In this document: positions 46,987 through 54,750 of the stretch, in pieces
Layout of the letters: every line of letters starts with the position of its first letter
How positions within the stretch are numbered: position 1 is the stretch's first letter
Source: Bradyrhizobium sp. Ai1a-2
GTDB taxonomy: Bacteria > Pseudomonadota > Alphaproteobacteria > Rhizobiales > Xanthobacteraceae
Reading direction: 5' to 3'
Assembly (NCBI RefSeq): GCF_000426245.1
Contig: NZ_AUEZ01000059.1
Coordinates: 1 to 55,071 of the forward strand
DNA: 55,071 bases
Made by a program: the position numbers and the translations under genes
Notes under the pieces: generated by a model
Told to the model about the DNA's origin: nothing
Database searches by the model: none
What the model saw: the letters and a program-made list of their open reading frames with translations, nothing else

Positions 46987-47784
46987 ATGACGAACCGCTT
47001 GTTGATTTCGGTCGCGACAGCGGCCTTGATCGCGGGAACCGGCTTTGCGAATGCGCAGGGCACCGGCACGAGCCGCGAGTCGCCGTCGTCCGGCGGCGGC
47101 GCTACGACGCAGCACAGCTCGCCATCAGGTGGCGGCGCGTCTTCAGGCACGATGAATCGCGATAGCGGTGGCACCACCGGTACGAGTGGCGCTGAGCAAT
47201 CCGGCAAAGGCTCGAGTTCTTCGGGCATGAGGTCGGATTCCGACAGAGGTGGTGCGGCCGACAGGAACGCGCAGGACACCACGCCCGGCCAGAAGTCGAA
47301 GAGCATGAGCTCTGAGAACGAGAAGGCCAAGGGCGAGAAGGACCGCAGCAACACGAAGGCTGAAGGCCGCGAAGGTCGTGATCGTGACCGCATGAATGCC
47401 GAGACTCGCGACAAGAGCGGCGGTACCGCCGCCGAGAGCCGCGACAAGACCGGCACGGAAACGCAGCGCGGCGCGACCGACACCAGCCGTTCGCAGAGCA
47501 CGACCGGCAACGCCGCGACCTCGGCAACTGCGGCTCCGCCGGCCGAGAAGCGGACCCAGATCACCTCCGCAATCAGGTCGGAGCGTGTCGAGGAGGTCAA
47601 GAACGTGAACTTCAACGTATCGGTCGGCGCCACCGTGCCTACGACCGTGCGTTTCCACCCGCTTCCGTCCCGGATCGTCGAAATCTATCCGGAATGGCGC
47701 GGTTATGACTTCATCCTGGTCAATGGCCGCTATGTGATCCTGCGTCCCGAGACGCATGAGATCGTCTACATCATCGAGGGCTAA
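46987..47784 (+). CDS. DUF1236 secreted protein
   Basis: The 265-residue protein has a signal peptide (LISVATAALIAGTGFANA). About 150 residues of Gly/Ser/Thr/Asp/Arg-rich, highly charged low-complexity sequence follow, and then the DUF1236 domain at the end (TVRFHPLPSRIVEIYPEW and YVILRPETHEIVYIIE). DUF1236 proteins are common in Bradyrhizobium and relatives and have no known function; some are abundant exported proteins. GAGGAGGA lies 5 nt before the ATG, implying strong translation. It stands alone between two terminators. Confidence 0.88.
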   Translation: MTNRLLISVATAALIAGTGFANAQGTGTSRESPSSGGGATTQHSSPSGGGASSGTMNRDSGGTTGTSGAEQSGKGSSSSGMRSDSDRGGAADRNAQDTTPGQKSKSMSSENEKAKGEKDRSNTKAEGREGRDRDRMNAETRDKSGGTAAESRDKTGTETQRGATDTSRSQSTTGNAATSATAAPPAEKRTQITSAIRSERVEEVKNVNFNVSVGATVPTTVRFHPLPSRIVEIYPEWRGYDFILVNGRYVILRPETHEIVYIIEG

Positions 47785-47797
47785 CGACAGGTCCAAC

Positions 47798-47829
47798 AGC
47801 GAGGGCGGTCCCAAGCCGCCCTCGCTTTA
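47798..47829 (+). terminator. Rho-independent terminator after the DUF1236 gene
   Basis: AGCGAGGGCGG at 47798-47808 pairs perfectly with CCGCCCTCGCT at 47816-47826 around TCCCAAG. A short T-rich tail follows. It lies 14 nt after the stop. Confidence 0.85.
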
Positions 47830-48100
47830 TCTTGTCCGCCGGTCACGGCGGAACGGCGGGCCACCGCCCACCACCGCCCGTGGGCTTTTCCACAGAAGTT
47901 GGTTAATTAGCGTTTTCCGTGAGTTAGCCGGGTTATCTGACAGCTTGAACAAGCCGTTTGAACCGGTTTCCGACAAACCTAAAGCTTTCCCTCGGGTCCG
48001 TTGTTACCTATAAACCCGCGACCTGGAGCAGGATCCGGAACCCCCGGTTTCCGAAAGGATCCTGCCCGAAACGCTTTAGCGCTATTTCTTGGAATTCCGG
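47830..48100. other. Spacer before aroQ with a family-B repeat
   Basis: No gene is supported. The promoter for aroQ-accB-accC should be in 47880-48020, which is A/T-richer (TTGGTTAATTAGCGTTTTCC), but I cannot assign boxes with confidence. The downstream part is the palindromic repeat at 48021-48080. Confidence 0.45.
48021..48080 (+). repeat. Family-B palindromic repeat, GGAGCAGGATCCGG variant
   Basis: The arms GAGCAGGATCCGG and CCGAAAGGATCCTGC flank AACCCCCGGTTT. It follows the pattern of the repeats at 37832-37887 and 53876-53931 with GATCCTG in place of GATCATG. It ends 20 nt before the aroQ start, so it would fold in the aroQ leader RNA. Confidence 0.7.
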
Positions 48101-48568
48101 ATGGCCCAGGCTCCTGCCGCGACGATCTACGTGCTCAACGGCCCGAACCTCAATCTGCTCGGGACGCGTGAGCCCGAGACCTATGGCCATGCCACGCTCG
48201 CCGATGTCGAGAAGCTCTGCAGGGATACCGCGGCCCAGTTTGGCTTCACCGCGGACTGCCGGCAGTCCAATCGCGAGGGCGAACTGATCGACTTCATCCA
48301 TGAGGCGCAGGCGAAGCAGGCGGTCGGCATCATCATCAATGCGGGGGCCTATTCCCATACCTCGATCGCGCTGCATGACGCGCTGGTCGGGGTGAAAATT
48401 CCGACCGTCGAAGTGCATATCAGCAACATTTATGCCCGCGAGAGCTTCCGGCATCATTCCTTCACTGCTAAAGCCGCCTTTGCGTCGCTTTGCGGCTTCG
48501 GCATCGATGGCTATCGCCTCGCGATATCAGGCCTCGCCGCCAGGATCGGCGCCAAGGCGAGAGCCTGA
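48101..48568 (+). CDS. aroQ: 3-dehydroquinate dehydratase, type II
   Basis: AroQ removes water from 3-dehydroquinate in the shikimate pathway to aromatic amino acids. The 155-residue protein shows the family motifs: NGPNLNLLGTREPETYG with the catalytic Tyr and loop Arg, QSNREGELIDFIHEA, INAGAYSHTSIALHDAL and EVHISNIYARESFRHHS. Type II enzymes are dodecamers of this size. The ATG at 48101 is used; four codons upstream a TTG is in frame but less likely. accB begins 41 nt after the stop, making an aroQ-accB-accC operon. Confidence 0.96.
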   Translation: MAQAPAATIYVLNGPNLNLLGTREPETYGHATLADVEKLCRDTAAQFGFTADCRQSNREGELIDFIHEAQAKQAVGIIINAGAYSHTSIALHDALVGVKIPTVEVHISNIYARESFRHHSFTAKAAFASLCGFGIDGYRLAISGLAARIGAKARA

Positions 48569-48609
48569 CGCATTCCCCGTCATCAGACAGAGAGTTTCGG
48601 ACCAAGATC

Positions 48610-49107
48610 ATGGCGCGCCAGCCTGAGGACAAATCCGCCGCAAAGCCCGGCAAAGAGAACGACAAGGATGACGCCGCGCTCATCCGCGAACTCGCGCTCC
48701 TGCTCGACGAGACCAATCTGACCGAGATCGAGATCGAGCGCGCGGGCGTCCGGCTTCGCGTCGCGCGCAACATCAGCATTGCTGCAGCCGTGCCGGCCGC
48801 CGTCGCGCCGGCCATGCCGGTGGCCGCCCCCGTGGGCGCCGCTGCCGCAGCCGCAACCGATCTCGCCAAACATCCGGGCGCAGTGCCCTCGCCCATGGTC
48901 GGCACCGCCTATTGGGCGCCGGAGCCGGGCGCAAAACCCTTCATCGAGGTCGGCAGCAAGGTGACCGCCGGACAGACGCTGCTGATCATCGAAGCGATGA
49001 AGACGATGAACCAGATTCCGTCGCCGCGCGCGGGCACCGTGACGCAGATCCTTGTCGAGGACGGCCAGCCGGTCGAATTCGGCGAGCCGCTGGTAATTAT
49101 CGAATAG
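48610..49107 (+). CDS. accB: Biotin carboxyl carrier protein of acetyl-CoA carboxylase
   Basis: AccB carries the biotin that shuttles carboxyl groups in the first step of fatty-acid synthesis. The 165-residue protein has a charged helical N-terminus (IRELALLLDETNLTEIEIE), an Ala/Pro linker and a biotinyl domain. The biotin attaches to K131 in IEAMKTMNQI; the usual EAMKM reads EAMKT here. The protruding thumb typical of AccB is seen in WAPEPGAKPFIEVG. The start at 48610 gives the usual length. Its TAG stop at 49105-49107 lies inside an inverted repeat. Confidence 0.95.
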   Translation: MARQPEDKSAAKPGKENDKDDAALIRELALLLDETNLTEIEIERAGVRLRVARNISIAAAVPAAVAPAMPVAAPVGAAAAAATDLAKHPGAVPSPMVGTAYWAPEPGAKPFIEVGSKVTAGQTLLIIEAMKTMNQIPSPRAGTVTQILVEDGQPVEFGEPLVIIE

Positions 49108-49175
49108 CGAATGGTGAGTGGCGAGTAGCGAGTGGTAAAGAATGCCCCATTCGCTATTCGCCATTCGCCACTCGC
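49102..49175. repeat. Inverted repeat of GCGAATGG-type units between accB and accC
   Basis: The left half (GAATAGCGAATGGTGAGTGG and onward to 49134) and the right half (from CCATTCGCTATTCGCCATTC to 49175) are imperfect inverted copies. Each is built from 7-9 bp units such as GCGAATGG, GCGAGTAG and GCGAGTGG. The first units supply the TAG stop of accB. The structure ends 14 nt before accC, so the accB-accC message must carry it. The pattern is typical of an intergenic repeat found in Bradyrhizobium. Confidence 0.82.
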
Positions 49176-49188
49176 CTCCTGAGGCGCC

Positions 49189-50541
49189 ATGTTCGACAAG
49201 ATCCTGATAGCCAACCGCGGTGAAATCGCGCTGCGCGTGCTGCGCGCCTGCAAGGAGCTCGGCATTTCGACGGTGGCCGTGCATTCGACCGCGGATGCGG
49301 ACGCTATGCATGTGCGGCTCGCTGACGAGAGCGTCTGCATCGGGCCGCCGCCGTCGAAGGACTCCTATCTCAACATTCCCGCGCTGCTCGCGGCCTGCGA
49401 GATCACGGGCGCCGAAGCGGTGCATCCCGGCTACGGCTTCCTCTCCGAAAATGCCCGCTTCGCCGAGATCCTGGCCGAGCACAATCTGCATTTCATCGGA
49501 CCGAAGGCCGAGCACATCCGCCTGATGGGCGACAAGATCGAGGCCAAGAAGACCGCGAAGCGACTCGGCATTCCCGTCGTTCCCGGCTCCGACGGCGCCG
49601 TAAGCTCCGATGACGATGCAATGGCGATCGCCAGCTCGATCGGCTTCCCGGTGCTGGTGAAGGCCGCCGCCGGCGGCGGCGGGCGCGGCATGAAAGTCGC
49701 GCACAGCGAAGCCGATCTGGCGCTGGCGCTTTCGACGGCCGCCGCCGAAGCGCGATCCGCTTTCGGCGACGCCTCGGTGTATCTCGAGAAATACCTGCAG
49801 AAGCCGCGCCACATCGAGATCCAGGTGCTCGGCGACGGCCGCGGCGGCGCCATTCATCTCGGCGAGCGCGACTGCTCGCTGCAGCGGCGCCACCAGAAGG
49901 TCTGGGAAGAAGGCCCCTCGCCGGTCCTCTCGGCCGCCCAGCGCGCCAAGATCGGCGAGACCTGCGCGAAGGCGATGCGGGACCTGAAATATCTCGGCGC
50001 CGGCACGATCGAATTCCTCTACGAGGACGGCGAGTTCTATTTCATCGAGATGAACACCCGCATCCAGGTCGAGCATCCCGTCACCGAGAGCATCACCGAT
50101 ATCGATCTCGTGCTCGAGCAGATCCGGATTGCCGCCGGCGGCGACCTGCCGGCGAAGCAGGACGAGGTCGCGATCATCGGCCACGCCATCGAATGCCGCA
50201 TCAATGCGGAGAACCCGCAGACCTTCCGCCCTTCGCCTGGACGCATCTCGCAGTACCACCCGCCCGGCGGCCTGGGTGTGCGGATCGATTCCGCGGTGTA
50301 CCAGGGCTACGTTATCCCGCCCTATTACGACTCGCTCGTCGGCAAGCTGATCGTGCACGGCAAGACGCGTGGCGAATGCCTGATGCGGCTGCGCCGGGCG
50401 CTGGACGAGATGGTGGTCGACGGCATCGAGACCACGCTGCCGCTGTTCCGCGCGCTGGTGCGCGAGCCGTCCATCATCGATGGCGACTATCACATCCACT
50501 GGCTGGAGCAGTATCTCGCCGGGCAGCCAAACGTGGGCTGA
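49189..50541 (+). CDS. accC: Biotin carboxylase subunit of acetyl-CoA carboxylase
   Basis: AccC uses ATP and bicarbonate to carboxylate the biotin on AccB. The 450-residue ATP-grasp enzyme begins FDKILIANRGEIALRVLRAC. It has the flexible glycine lid AAAGGGGRGMKVAH, the EKYLQKPRHIEIQVLGDG metal and ATP site, and the EMNTRIQVEHPVTE catalytic loop with the conserved Glu and Arg. It is separated from accB only by the inverted repeat at 49102-49175. GCCTCCTGAGGCGCC precedes the ATG; GAGG may act as ribosome binding site. Confidence 0.96.
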   Translation: MFDKILIANRGEIALRVLRACKELGISTVAVHSTADADAMHVRLADESVCIGPPPSKDSYLNIPALLAACEITGAEAVHPGYGFLSENARFAEILAEHNLHFIGPKAEHIRLMGDKIEAKKTAKRLGIPVVPGSDGAVSSDDDAMAIASSIGFPVLVKAAAGGGGRGMKVAHSEADLALALSTAAAEARSAFGDASVYLEKYLQKPRHIEIQVLGDGRGGAIHLGERDCSLQRRHQKVWEEGPSPVLSAAQRAKIGETCAKAMRDLKYLGAGTIEFLYEDGEFYFIEMNTRIQVEHPVTESITDIDLVLEQIRIAAGGDLPAKQDEVAIIGHAIECRINAENPQTFRPSPGRISQYHPPGGLGVRIDSAVYQGYVIPPYYDSLVGKLIVHGKTRGECLMRLRRALDEMVVDGIETTLPLFRALVREPSIIDGDYHIHWLEQYLAGQPNVG

Positions 50542-50658
50542 CAGCCAATCAGTTCCATCCCGGATGGAACAAAGCGCGGAACCGTGCGTTTGCAGGGACC
50601 GGGATTTCCCACCCCAAGGACCGCTTGCACTCCACTGGATCCATGACACGAGGCACCC

Positions 50659-52188
50659 GTGACGTCTGACGCCAAGCGCCGACGCGCATTGGGGCAAATC
50701 CTGCTGCTCGCGGCGGGGCTTTTGGTGCTGGTCGTGATCAGCGCCGCCTCCGTCCTGCTAGTGAACAAGGCGCGCCAGGACAGCGCCCTGGTGGTCCACA
50801 CCGTCGAGGTGGAAAACCAGATCAATGCCCTCCTGCTCGAGCTCCGCCGTGCCGAAAGCGCGGCCCGCGCCTATCTGCTGACCCGCTGGCCGGAATTCCT
50901 CACCGATCACGAGCAGGCCGTGGCCAACATCGTCCCCTATGCGGACAAGCTGGCGCGGTTCGCAGCCGACAATCCGTATCAGGTCGATAACGTGAAAAAG
51001 ATGCGCGCGGCGATCGACATCCGGCTCGATCAGTTCAGGCGCGAAATGGAGTTCATCAAGCGCGACGAACCGGCCAGTGCCGCAGCGCTCGTCCGTGAAG
51101 CGGCCGCCGGCAACACCAATGCCATCATTCGCGACATCACGGACAAGATGCACGCCGAGGAAGGGCGGCTGTTCGATCTGCGGACGGCCAATGCCGACCG
51201 CACGCAGATACTGGCGTCCTCCGTCACCATCGCGGGGTCGTGCATCGTGATCGCGCTTGGCGCGATCGCGGCGTTCCAGGTGCGCCGTTCTACGCGCGTC
51301 CGCGATGAGGCCGAGACCAAGCTGCGAGACCTCAACGTCACGCTTGAGACCAGTGTCCAGGAGCGCACCGCCGATCTGCGCGAAGCCAATGACGAGATCC
51401 AGCGCTTCGCCTATATCGTCAGTCACGACCTGCGCTCGCCGCTCGTCAACATCATGGGCTTCACCAGCGAGCTCGACGAGCTGCGCGGCGACATCTTCAA
51501 GCGGATCGCCGCCCTGAGCCACATCGGCTCGGAAGCTGCGGCACTCCCGGAGAACGCCACCGACAGCGCCGAGCCTGCGCTCGAGGGCGCCGACAAGCAG
51601 CTCTCCGACGATTTCTCCGAGGCGCTCGGCTTCATCAAATCCTCGATCGCCAAGATGGACCGCCTGATCAGCGCGATCCTCAATCTCACGCGCGAGGGCC
51701 GGCGCGAATTTCGTCCGGATCGGATCAACACCCGTGAGTTGATCGAGGGCATCGCCGCCACCGTGGCGCATCAGGCCGCCGAAGCGAATGCACAAATCCG
51801 CGTCGAGCCATTGCCTGATATCATCAGCGACCGTCTTGCGCTGGAGCAGATATTCTCCAATCTAATCGACAACGCGCTCAAATATCTGAGGGACGGTGTT
51901 CCCGGCGACATCGCGATCCGCGGGCGCACCAAGCTCGGCTTTGCGATCTTCGAAATCAGCGACAACGGCCGCGGCATCGATCCCAAGGATCACCAGCGCA
52001 TCTTCGACCTGTTCCGCCGGGCGGGAACCCAGGACAAGCCCGGCCAGGGCATTGGCCTCGCGCATGTGCGAACGCTGGTGCGGCGTCTCGGGGGAACCAT
52101 GTCGGTCGCCTCAGAACTTCACAAGGGCAGCACATTCACGATAACACTTCCAGTCAACTGGGCCGCCAACCGGAAGGCAGATTCATGA
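50659..52188 (+). CDS. Membrane sensor histidine kinase with CHASE3-like periplasmic domain
   Basis: The 509-residue kinase starts with GTG at 50659. Membrane helices at about 12-36 and 187-207 enclose a helical periplasmic domain that looks like CHASE3 (ALLLELRRAESAARAYLLT). A short coiled coil leads to the HisKA domain with phospho-acceptor His256 (AYIVSHDLRSPLVNIMGF), then a HATPase_c domain with NLIDNALKYL (N box), ISDNGRGIDPK (G1) and GQGIGLAHVRTLV (G2). The C-terminal half resembles bacteriophytochrome-type kinases, whose partners are small CheY-like regulators such as the next gene. Its stop overlaps that start in ATGA. The signal sensed is unknown. Confidence 0.92.
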   Translation: MTSDAKRRRALGQILLLAAGLLVLVVISAASVLLVNKARQDSALVVHTVEVENQINALLLELRRAESAARAYLLTRWPEFLTDHEQAVANIVPYADKLARFAADNPYQVDNVKKMRAAIDIRLDQFRREMEFIKRDEPASAAALVREAAAGNTNAIIRDITDKMHAEEGRLFDLRTANADRTQILASSVTIAGSCIVIALGAIAAFQVRRSTRVRDEAETKLRDLNVTLETSVQERTADLREANDEIQRFAYIVSHDLRSPLVNIMGFTSELDELRGDIFKRIAALSHIGSEAAALPENATDSAEPALEGADKQLSDDFSEALGFIKSSIAKMDRLISAILNLTREGRREFRPDRINTRELIEGIAATVAHQAAEANAQIRVEPLPDIISDRLALEQIFSNLIDNALKYLRDGVPGDIAIRGRTKLGFAIFEISDNGRGIDPKDHQRIFDLFRRAGTQDKPGQGIGLAHVRTLVRRLGGTMSVASELHKGSTFTITLPVNWAANRKADS

Positions 52189-52625
52189 GCAATCCAGTCA
52201 CCATCATCATGATCGAGGACGATGAAGGCCACGCGCGGCTGATTGAGCGGAATATTCGCCGATCCGGTGTCAACAATGAGATCATGCCGTTCACGAACGG
52301 TACAGACGCGGTCAGCTATCTCTTCGGCCCGGATGGAAGCGGCATAGACCAAAAGGGTCAGGCGCTGCTCATCCTGCTTGATCTCAACCTGCCTGACATG
52401 ACCGGCATCGATATCCTGAGGCGGGTCAAGGAGAACAAGCACCTGAAGTCGACCCCTGTGGTGGTGCTGACCACCACGGACGATTCGCAGGAGATCAAGC
52501 GATGCTACGAGCTCGGCTGCAACGTCTACATCACGAAGCCGGTGAACTACGAGAGCTTTGCCAACGCGATTCGCCAGCTCGGACTGTTCTTCTCGGTCAT
52601 CCAGGTTCCGCCAGCCATAGCATGA
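52185..52625 (+). CDS. Stand-alone CheY-like response regulator (Rcp1 type)
   Basis: The 146-residue protein is only a receiver domain. It has the acidic pair E11-D12-D13, phospho-acceptor D66 (LLILLDLNLPDMTG), the Thr switch in VVLTTTDD and the invariant K118 (YITKPVNY). The loop after D66 and the extended size resemble Rcp1-like regulators that pair with phytochrome-type kinases. It overlaps the kinase stop (52185-52188) and the next start (52622-52625) in ATGA, so all three proteins are probably made in fixed proportion. With no output domain it should act by protein contact or as a phosphate relay. Confidence 0.93.
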   Translation: MSNPVTIIMIEDDEGHARLIERNIRRSGVNNEIMPFTNGTDAVSYLFGPDGSGIDQKGQALLILLDLNLPDMTGIDILRRVKENKHLKSTPVVVLTTTDDSQEIKRCYELGCNVYITKPVNYESFANAIRQLGLFFSVIQVPPAIA

Positions 52626-53722
52626 GCACCACGAGCACCACGAGCCCCACCCTGCTCTATATCGACGATGACGAGGCGCTGGCGCGGCTCGTCGACCGCG
52701 GCCTGACGCGGCTCGGGCTCAAGGTGGTGCATGCGGCGAGCGGTCAGGAGGGACTGGACCGCATCGCCAAGGGCGGCATCGACGTGGTCGCGCTCGACCA
52801 GTACATGCCGGGCCTCGACGGGCTCGAGACGCTCGAACAGATCCTGAAAATTCCTGACGCGCCGCCGGTCGTGTTCGTCACCGCTTCACAGGATTCCGCG
52901 ATCGCCGTCACCGCGCTGAAGGCCGGCGCGGCGGACTATCTCGTCAAGGACATCCACGGCGAGTTCATTCCGCTGCTCCAGGTCGCCGTCAACGGCGCGC
53001 TGCGCCAGGCGGAATTGCAGCGGGCGCGCGACGAAGCGGAAGCTGAAATCCATGCCTCGCGCGACCGCTTCGCCGCGCTCGCCGCCGAGCGCGAGGTATT
53101 GCTCCGCGAGGTCAATCACCGCGTCGGCAACTCGCTGCAGATCATCGCCTCCCTCCTGCATCTGCAGGCGAGTTCGGCGACACAGGACGACGTCAAGGCC
53201 GCGCTCACCAACGCAATGGGCCGCGTCGCCGCCGTTGCCCAGGTGCACCGCCGCCTCTACACCTCCCACGACCTGAAGAGCGTGCTGTTGAACCAGTATC
53301 TGGAATCGCTCTTGGAAGATCTCCGCCGCTCGGCCGAAGGCAACCGGATGTCGCGGCTGACCTTGAAGGCCGAACCGATCGAAATCGATCCGGATCGCGC
53401 GGTCGGGATCGGCATCATCGTCAACGAGCTGGTGATGAATGCGGTGAAATACGCCTATCCCGAAGGCGCCGGCCCGATCCATGTCGAGCTCAAGGCCGAG
53501 GGCGACGATCTGGTGCTGACGATTTCCGATGACGGCGTCGGCCTCAACGTCAAGGCCGATCCGCGTTCCACAGGCCTCGGCCAGCGCATCGTCAGCGCCA
53601 TGGCCTCCAAGCTCGAGGCCAGCGTCGAGCGCGATCCCGACCACAGCGGCACGCGGATCCTGGTGCGCTTTCCCCGCGCCAGTGCCGCAACGGCGAAATC
53701 CGCCAGCGCCGCCGCGAGCTAG
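52622..53722 (+). CDS. Hybrid protein: receiver domain fused to HisKA_2-type histidine kinase
   Basis: The 366-residue cytoplasmic protein has an N-terminal receiver (D15/D16/D17 cluster, phospho-acceptor D59 in VALDQYMPG, K109 in YLVKD). A coiled coil (about 125-160) and a HisKA_2 kinase of the HWE-like group follow. The phospho-acceptor is H166 in LREVNHRVGNSLQIIASLL; the ATP-binding part has IIVNELVMNAVKYAYPEG and ISDDGVGL. This architecture, with input by phosphorylation and output as a kinase, is seen in the general-stress and light pathways of alphaproteobacteria. Its target is not encoded here. Its TAG stop is formed by the first bases of the following repeat. Confidence 0.92.
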   Translation: MSTTSTTSPTLLYIDDDEALARLVDRGLTRLGLKVVHAASGQEGLDRIAKGGIDVVALDQYMPGLDGLETLEQILKIPDAPPVVFVTASQDSAIAVTALKAGAADYLVKDIHGEFIPLLQVAVNGALRQAELQRARDEAEAEIHASRDRFAALAAEREVLLREVNHRVGNSLQIIASLLHLQASSATQDDVKAALTNAMGRVAAVAQVHRRLYTSHDLKSVLLNQYLESLLEDLRRSAEGNRMSRLTLKAEPIEIDPDRAVGIGIIVNELVMNAVKYAYPEGAGPIHVELKAEGDDLVLTISDDGVGLNVKADPRSTGLGQRIVSAMASKLEASVERDPDHSGTRILVRFPRASAATAKSASAAAS

Positions 53723-53825
53723 AGCGTTTTCGAGCGAAGTGGATACCGGTTCGCGTGAAGAAAACGCGTCAAAACAAGAATCTAGAGCTTCGGTTCTGAT
53801 TCAATCAGAACCGAAAATGCTCTAG
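53721..53825 (+). repeat. Dispersed hairpin element, copy 4 (starts in the stop codon of the hybrid kinase gene)
   Basis: Nearly identical to copy 3 over its first 85 bases. The stem TTCGGTTCTGAT/ATCAGAACCGAA around TCA is perfect, and AGAGC/GCTCT extend it across a 3-base AAT bulge. The element provides the last two bases of the TAG stop codon. Confidence 0.88.
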
Positions 53826-53830
53826 CCTTT

Positions 53831-53931
53831 AAATCGTGGTCCGATTGGACGAAATCGGATCGTGATCTCATCCCGTTGTTTGAGCATGATCTTTTCGAAA
53901 AGCCGGCTTCCGCTTTTCCGGGCCATGCTCT
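53831..53931. repeat. Two further hairpins following copy 4, upstream of aat
   Basis: At 53832-53865, ATCGTGGTCCGATT and AATCGGATCGTGAT pair along all 14 positions if G-U pairs are allowed, as expected for RNA. At 53876-53931 an inverted family-B repeat follows, with TTGAGCATGATC and GGCCATGCTC arms around AAAAGCCGGCTTCCGCTTTT. The upstream open frame of aat begins inside this repeat, which argues against a start there. Confidence 0.75.
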
Positions 53932-53980
53932 TGCATCAGCCCCTATCGCGCCGCCCGCGCTCGCCTGCTATCCTGCAATC

Positions 53981-54661
53981 ATGACATCGCGCGACTCTGC
54001 CGCATCCGAGATCACGCCCGACGTGCTGCTCCGTGCCTATGCCTGCGGCATCTTTCCGATGGCCGAGAGCGCCGACGACCCCACCCTGTTCTGGGTCGAG
54101 CCCGAAATGCGCGGCGTGATCCCGCTCAACGGCTTTCGCATCACCTCGCGGCTGGCGCGCACCGTGCGTTCGGATGTGTTCACCGTGACGGTCAACACCG
54201 CTTTCAAGGCCGTCATCGCCGGCTGCGCGGCGCCGGCCGAAGGACGCGAGGACACCTGGATCAACAACCGCATCCGCGAACTCTATGTCGGGCTGCATAA
54301 GCTCGGCCACTGCCACAGCGTCGAGGCCTGGCAGGACGGCGAGCTGGTGGGTGGTCTCTATGGCGTCAGCCTGGGACGCGCGTTCTTCGGCGAGAGCATG
54401 TTCCATACGGCCCGCGACGCCTCCAAAGTCGCCCTGGTGCATCTGGTGGCGCGGCTGATCGCCGGCGGCTTCGAGTTGCTCGATACGCAATATGTCACCG
54501 AGCATCTGCGCACCTTCGGTGCGCTCGAAATCCCGCGCCGCCGCTATCGCGCGCTGCTCGACCATGCAATCGCAGGCACACCCGCTGATTTCCTGAAGTT
54601 ACCGACCGATCCGCCAATCAAGGGCGCCGATGCGCTCGCGATCATCGCGGAGCGCGCGTAA
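53981..54661 (+). CDS. aat: Leucyl/phenylalanyl-tRNA-protein transferase
   Basis: Aat adds Leu or Phe to proteins with N-terminal Arg or Lys, marking them for ClpS/ClpAP degradation. The 226-residue protein shows the family core: LLRAYACGIFPMAE, LFWVEPEMRGVIPL, TWINNRIRELYVGLHKLGHC, SVEAWQDGELVGGLYGVSLG and FFGESMFHTARDASKVAL. The ATG at 53981 gives the usual length; the longer frame to 53876 starts in a repeat. aat lies beyond the two-component operon but near aroQ-accB-accC, as in related genomes. It could be transcribed from within the repeat-rich spacer. Confidence 0.95.
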   Translation: MTSRDSAASEITPDVLLRAYACGIFPMAESADDPTLFWVEPEMRGVIPLNGFRITSRLARTVRSDVFTVTVNTAFKAVIAGCAAPAEGREDTWINNRIRELYVGLHKLGHCHSVEAWQDGELVGGLYGVSLGRAFFGESMFHTARDASKVALVHLVARLIAGGFELLDTQYVTEHLRTFGALEIPRRRYRALLDHAIAGTPADFLKLPTDPPIKGADALAIIAERA

Positions 54662-54750
54662 GTGTCGCCCGGATAAGGCGTGCGCAGACAAGCAACGCAA
54701 TCAGCGCGCCGCTGTTTGCACTTCCGCAGACGCCTAGGTCGTGTGGACAA

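Noticed and set aside
53876..53980. Longer aat start at 53876
   Set aside because: The extra codons lie in a family-B palindromic repeat, and the core protein has normal length from 53981.
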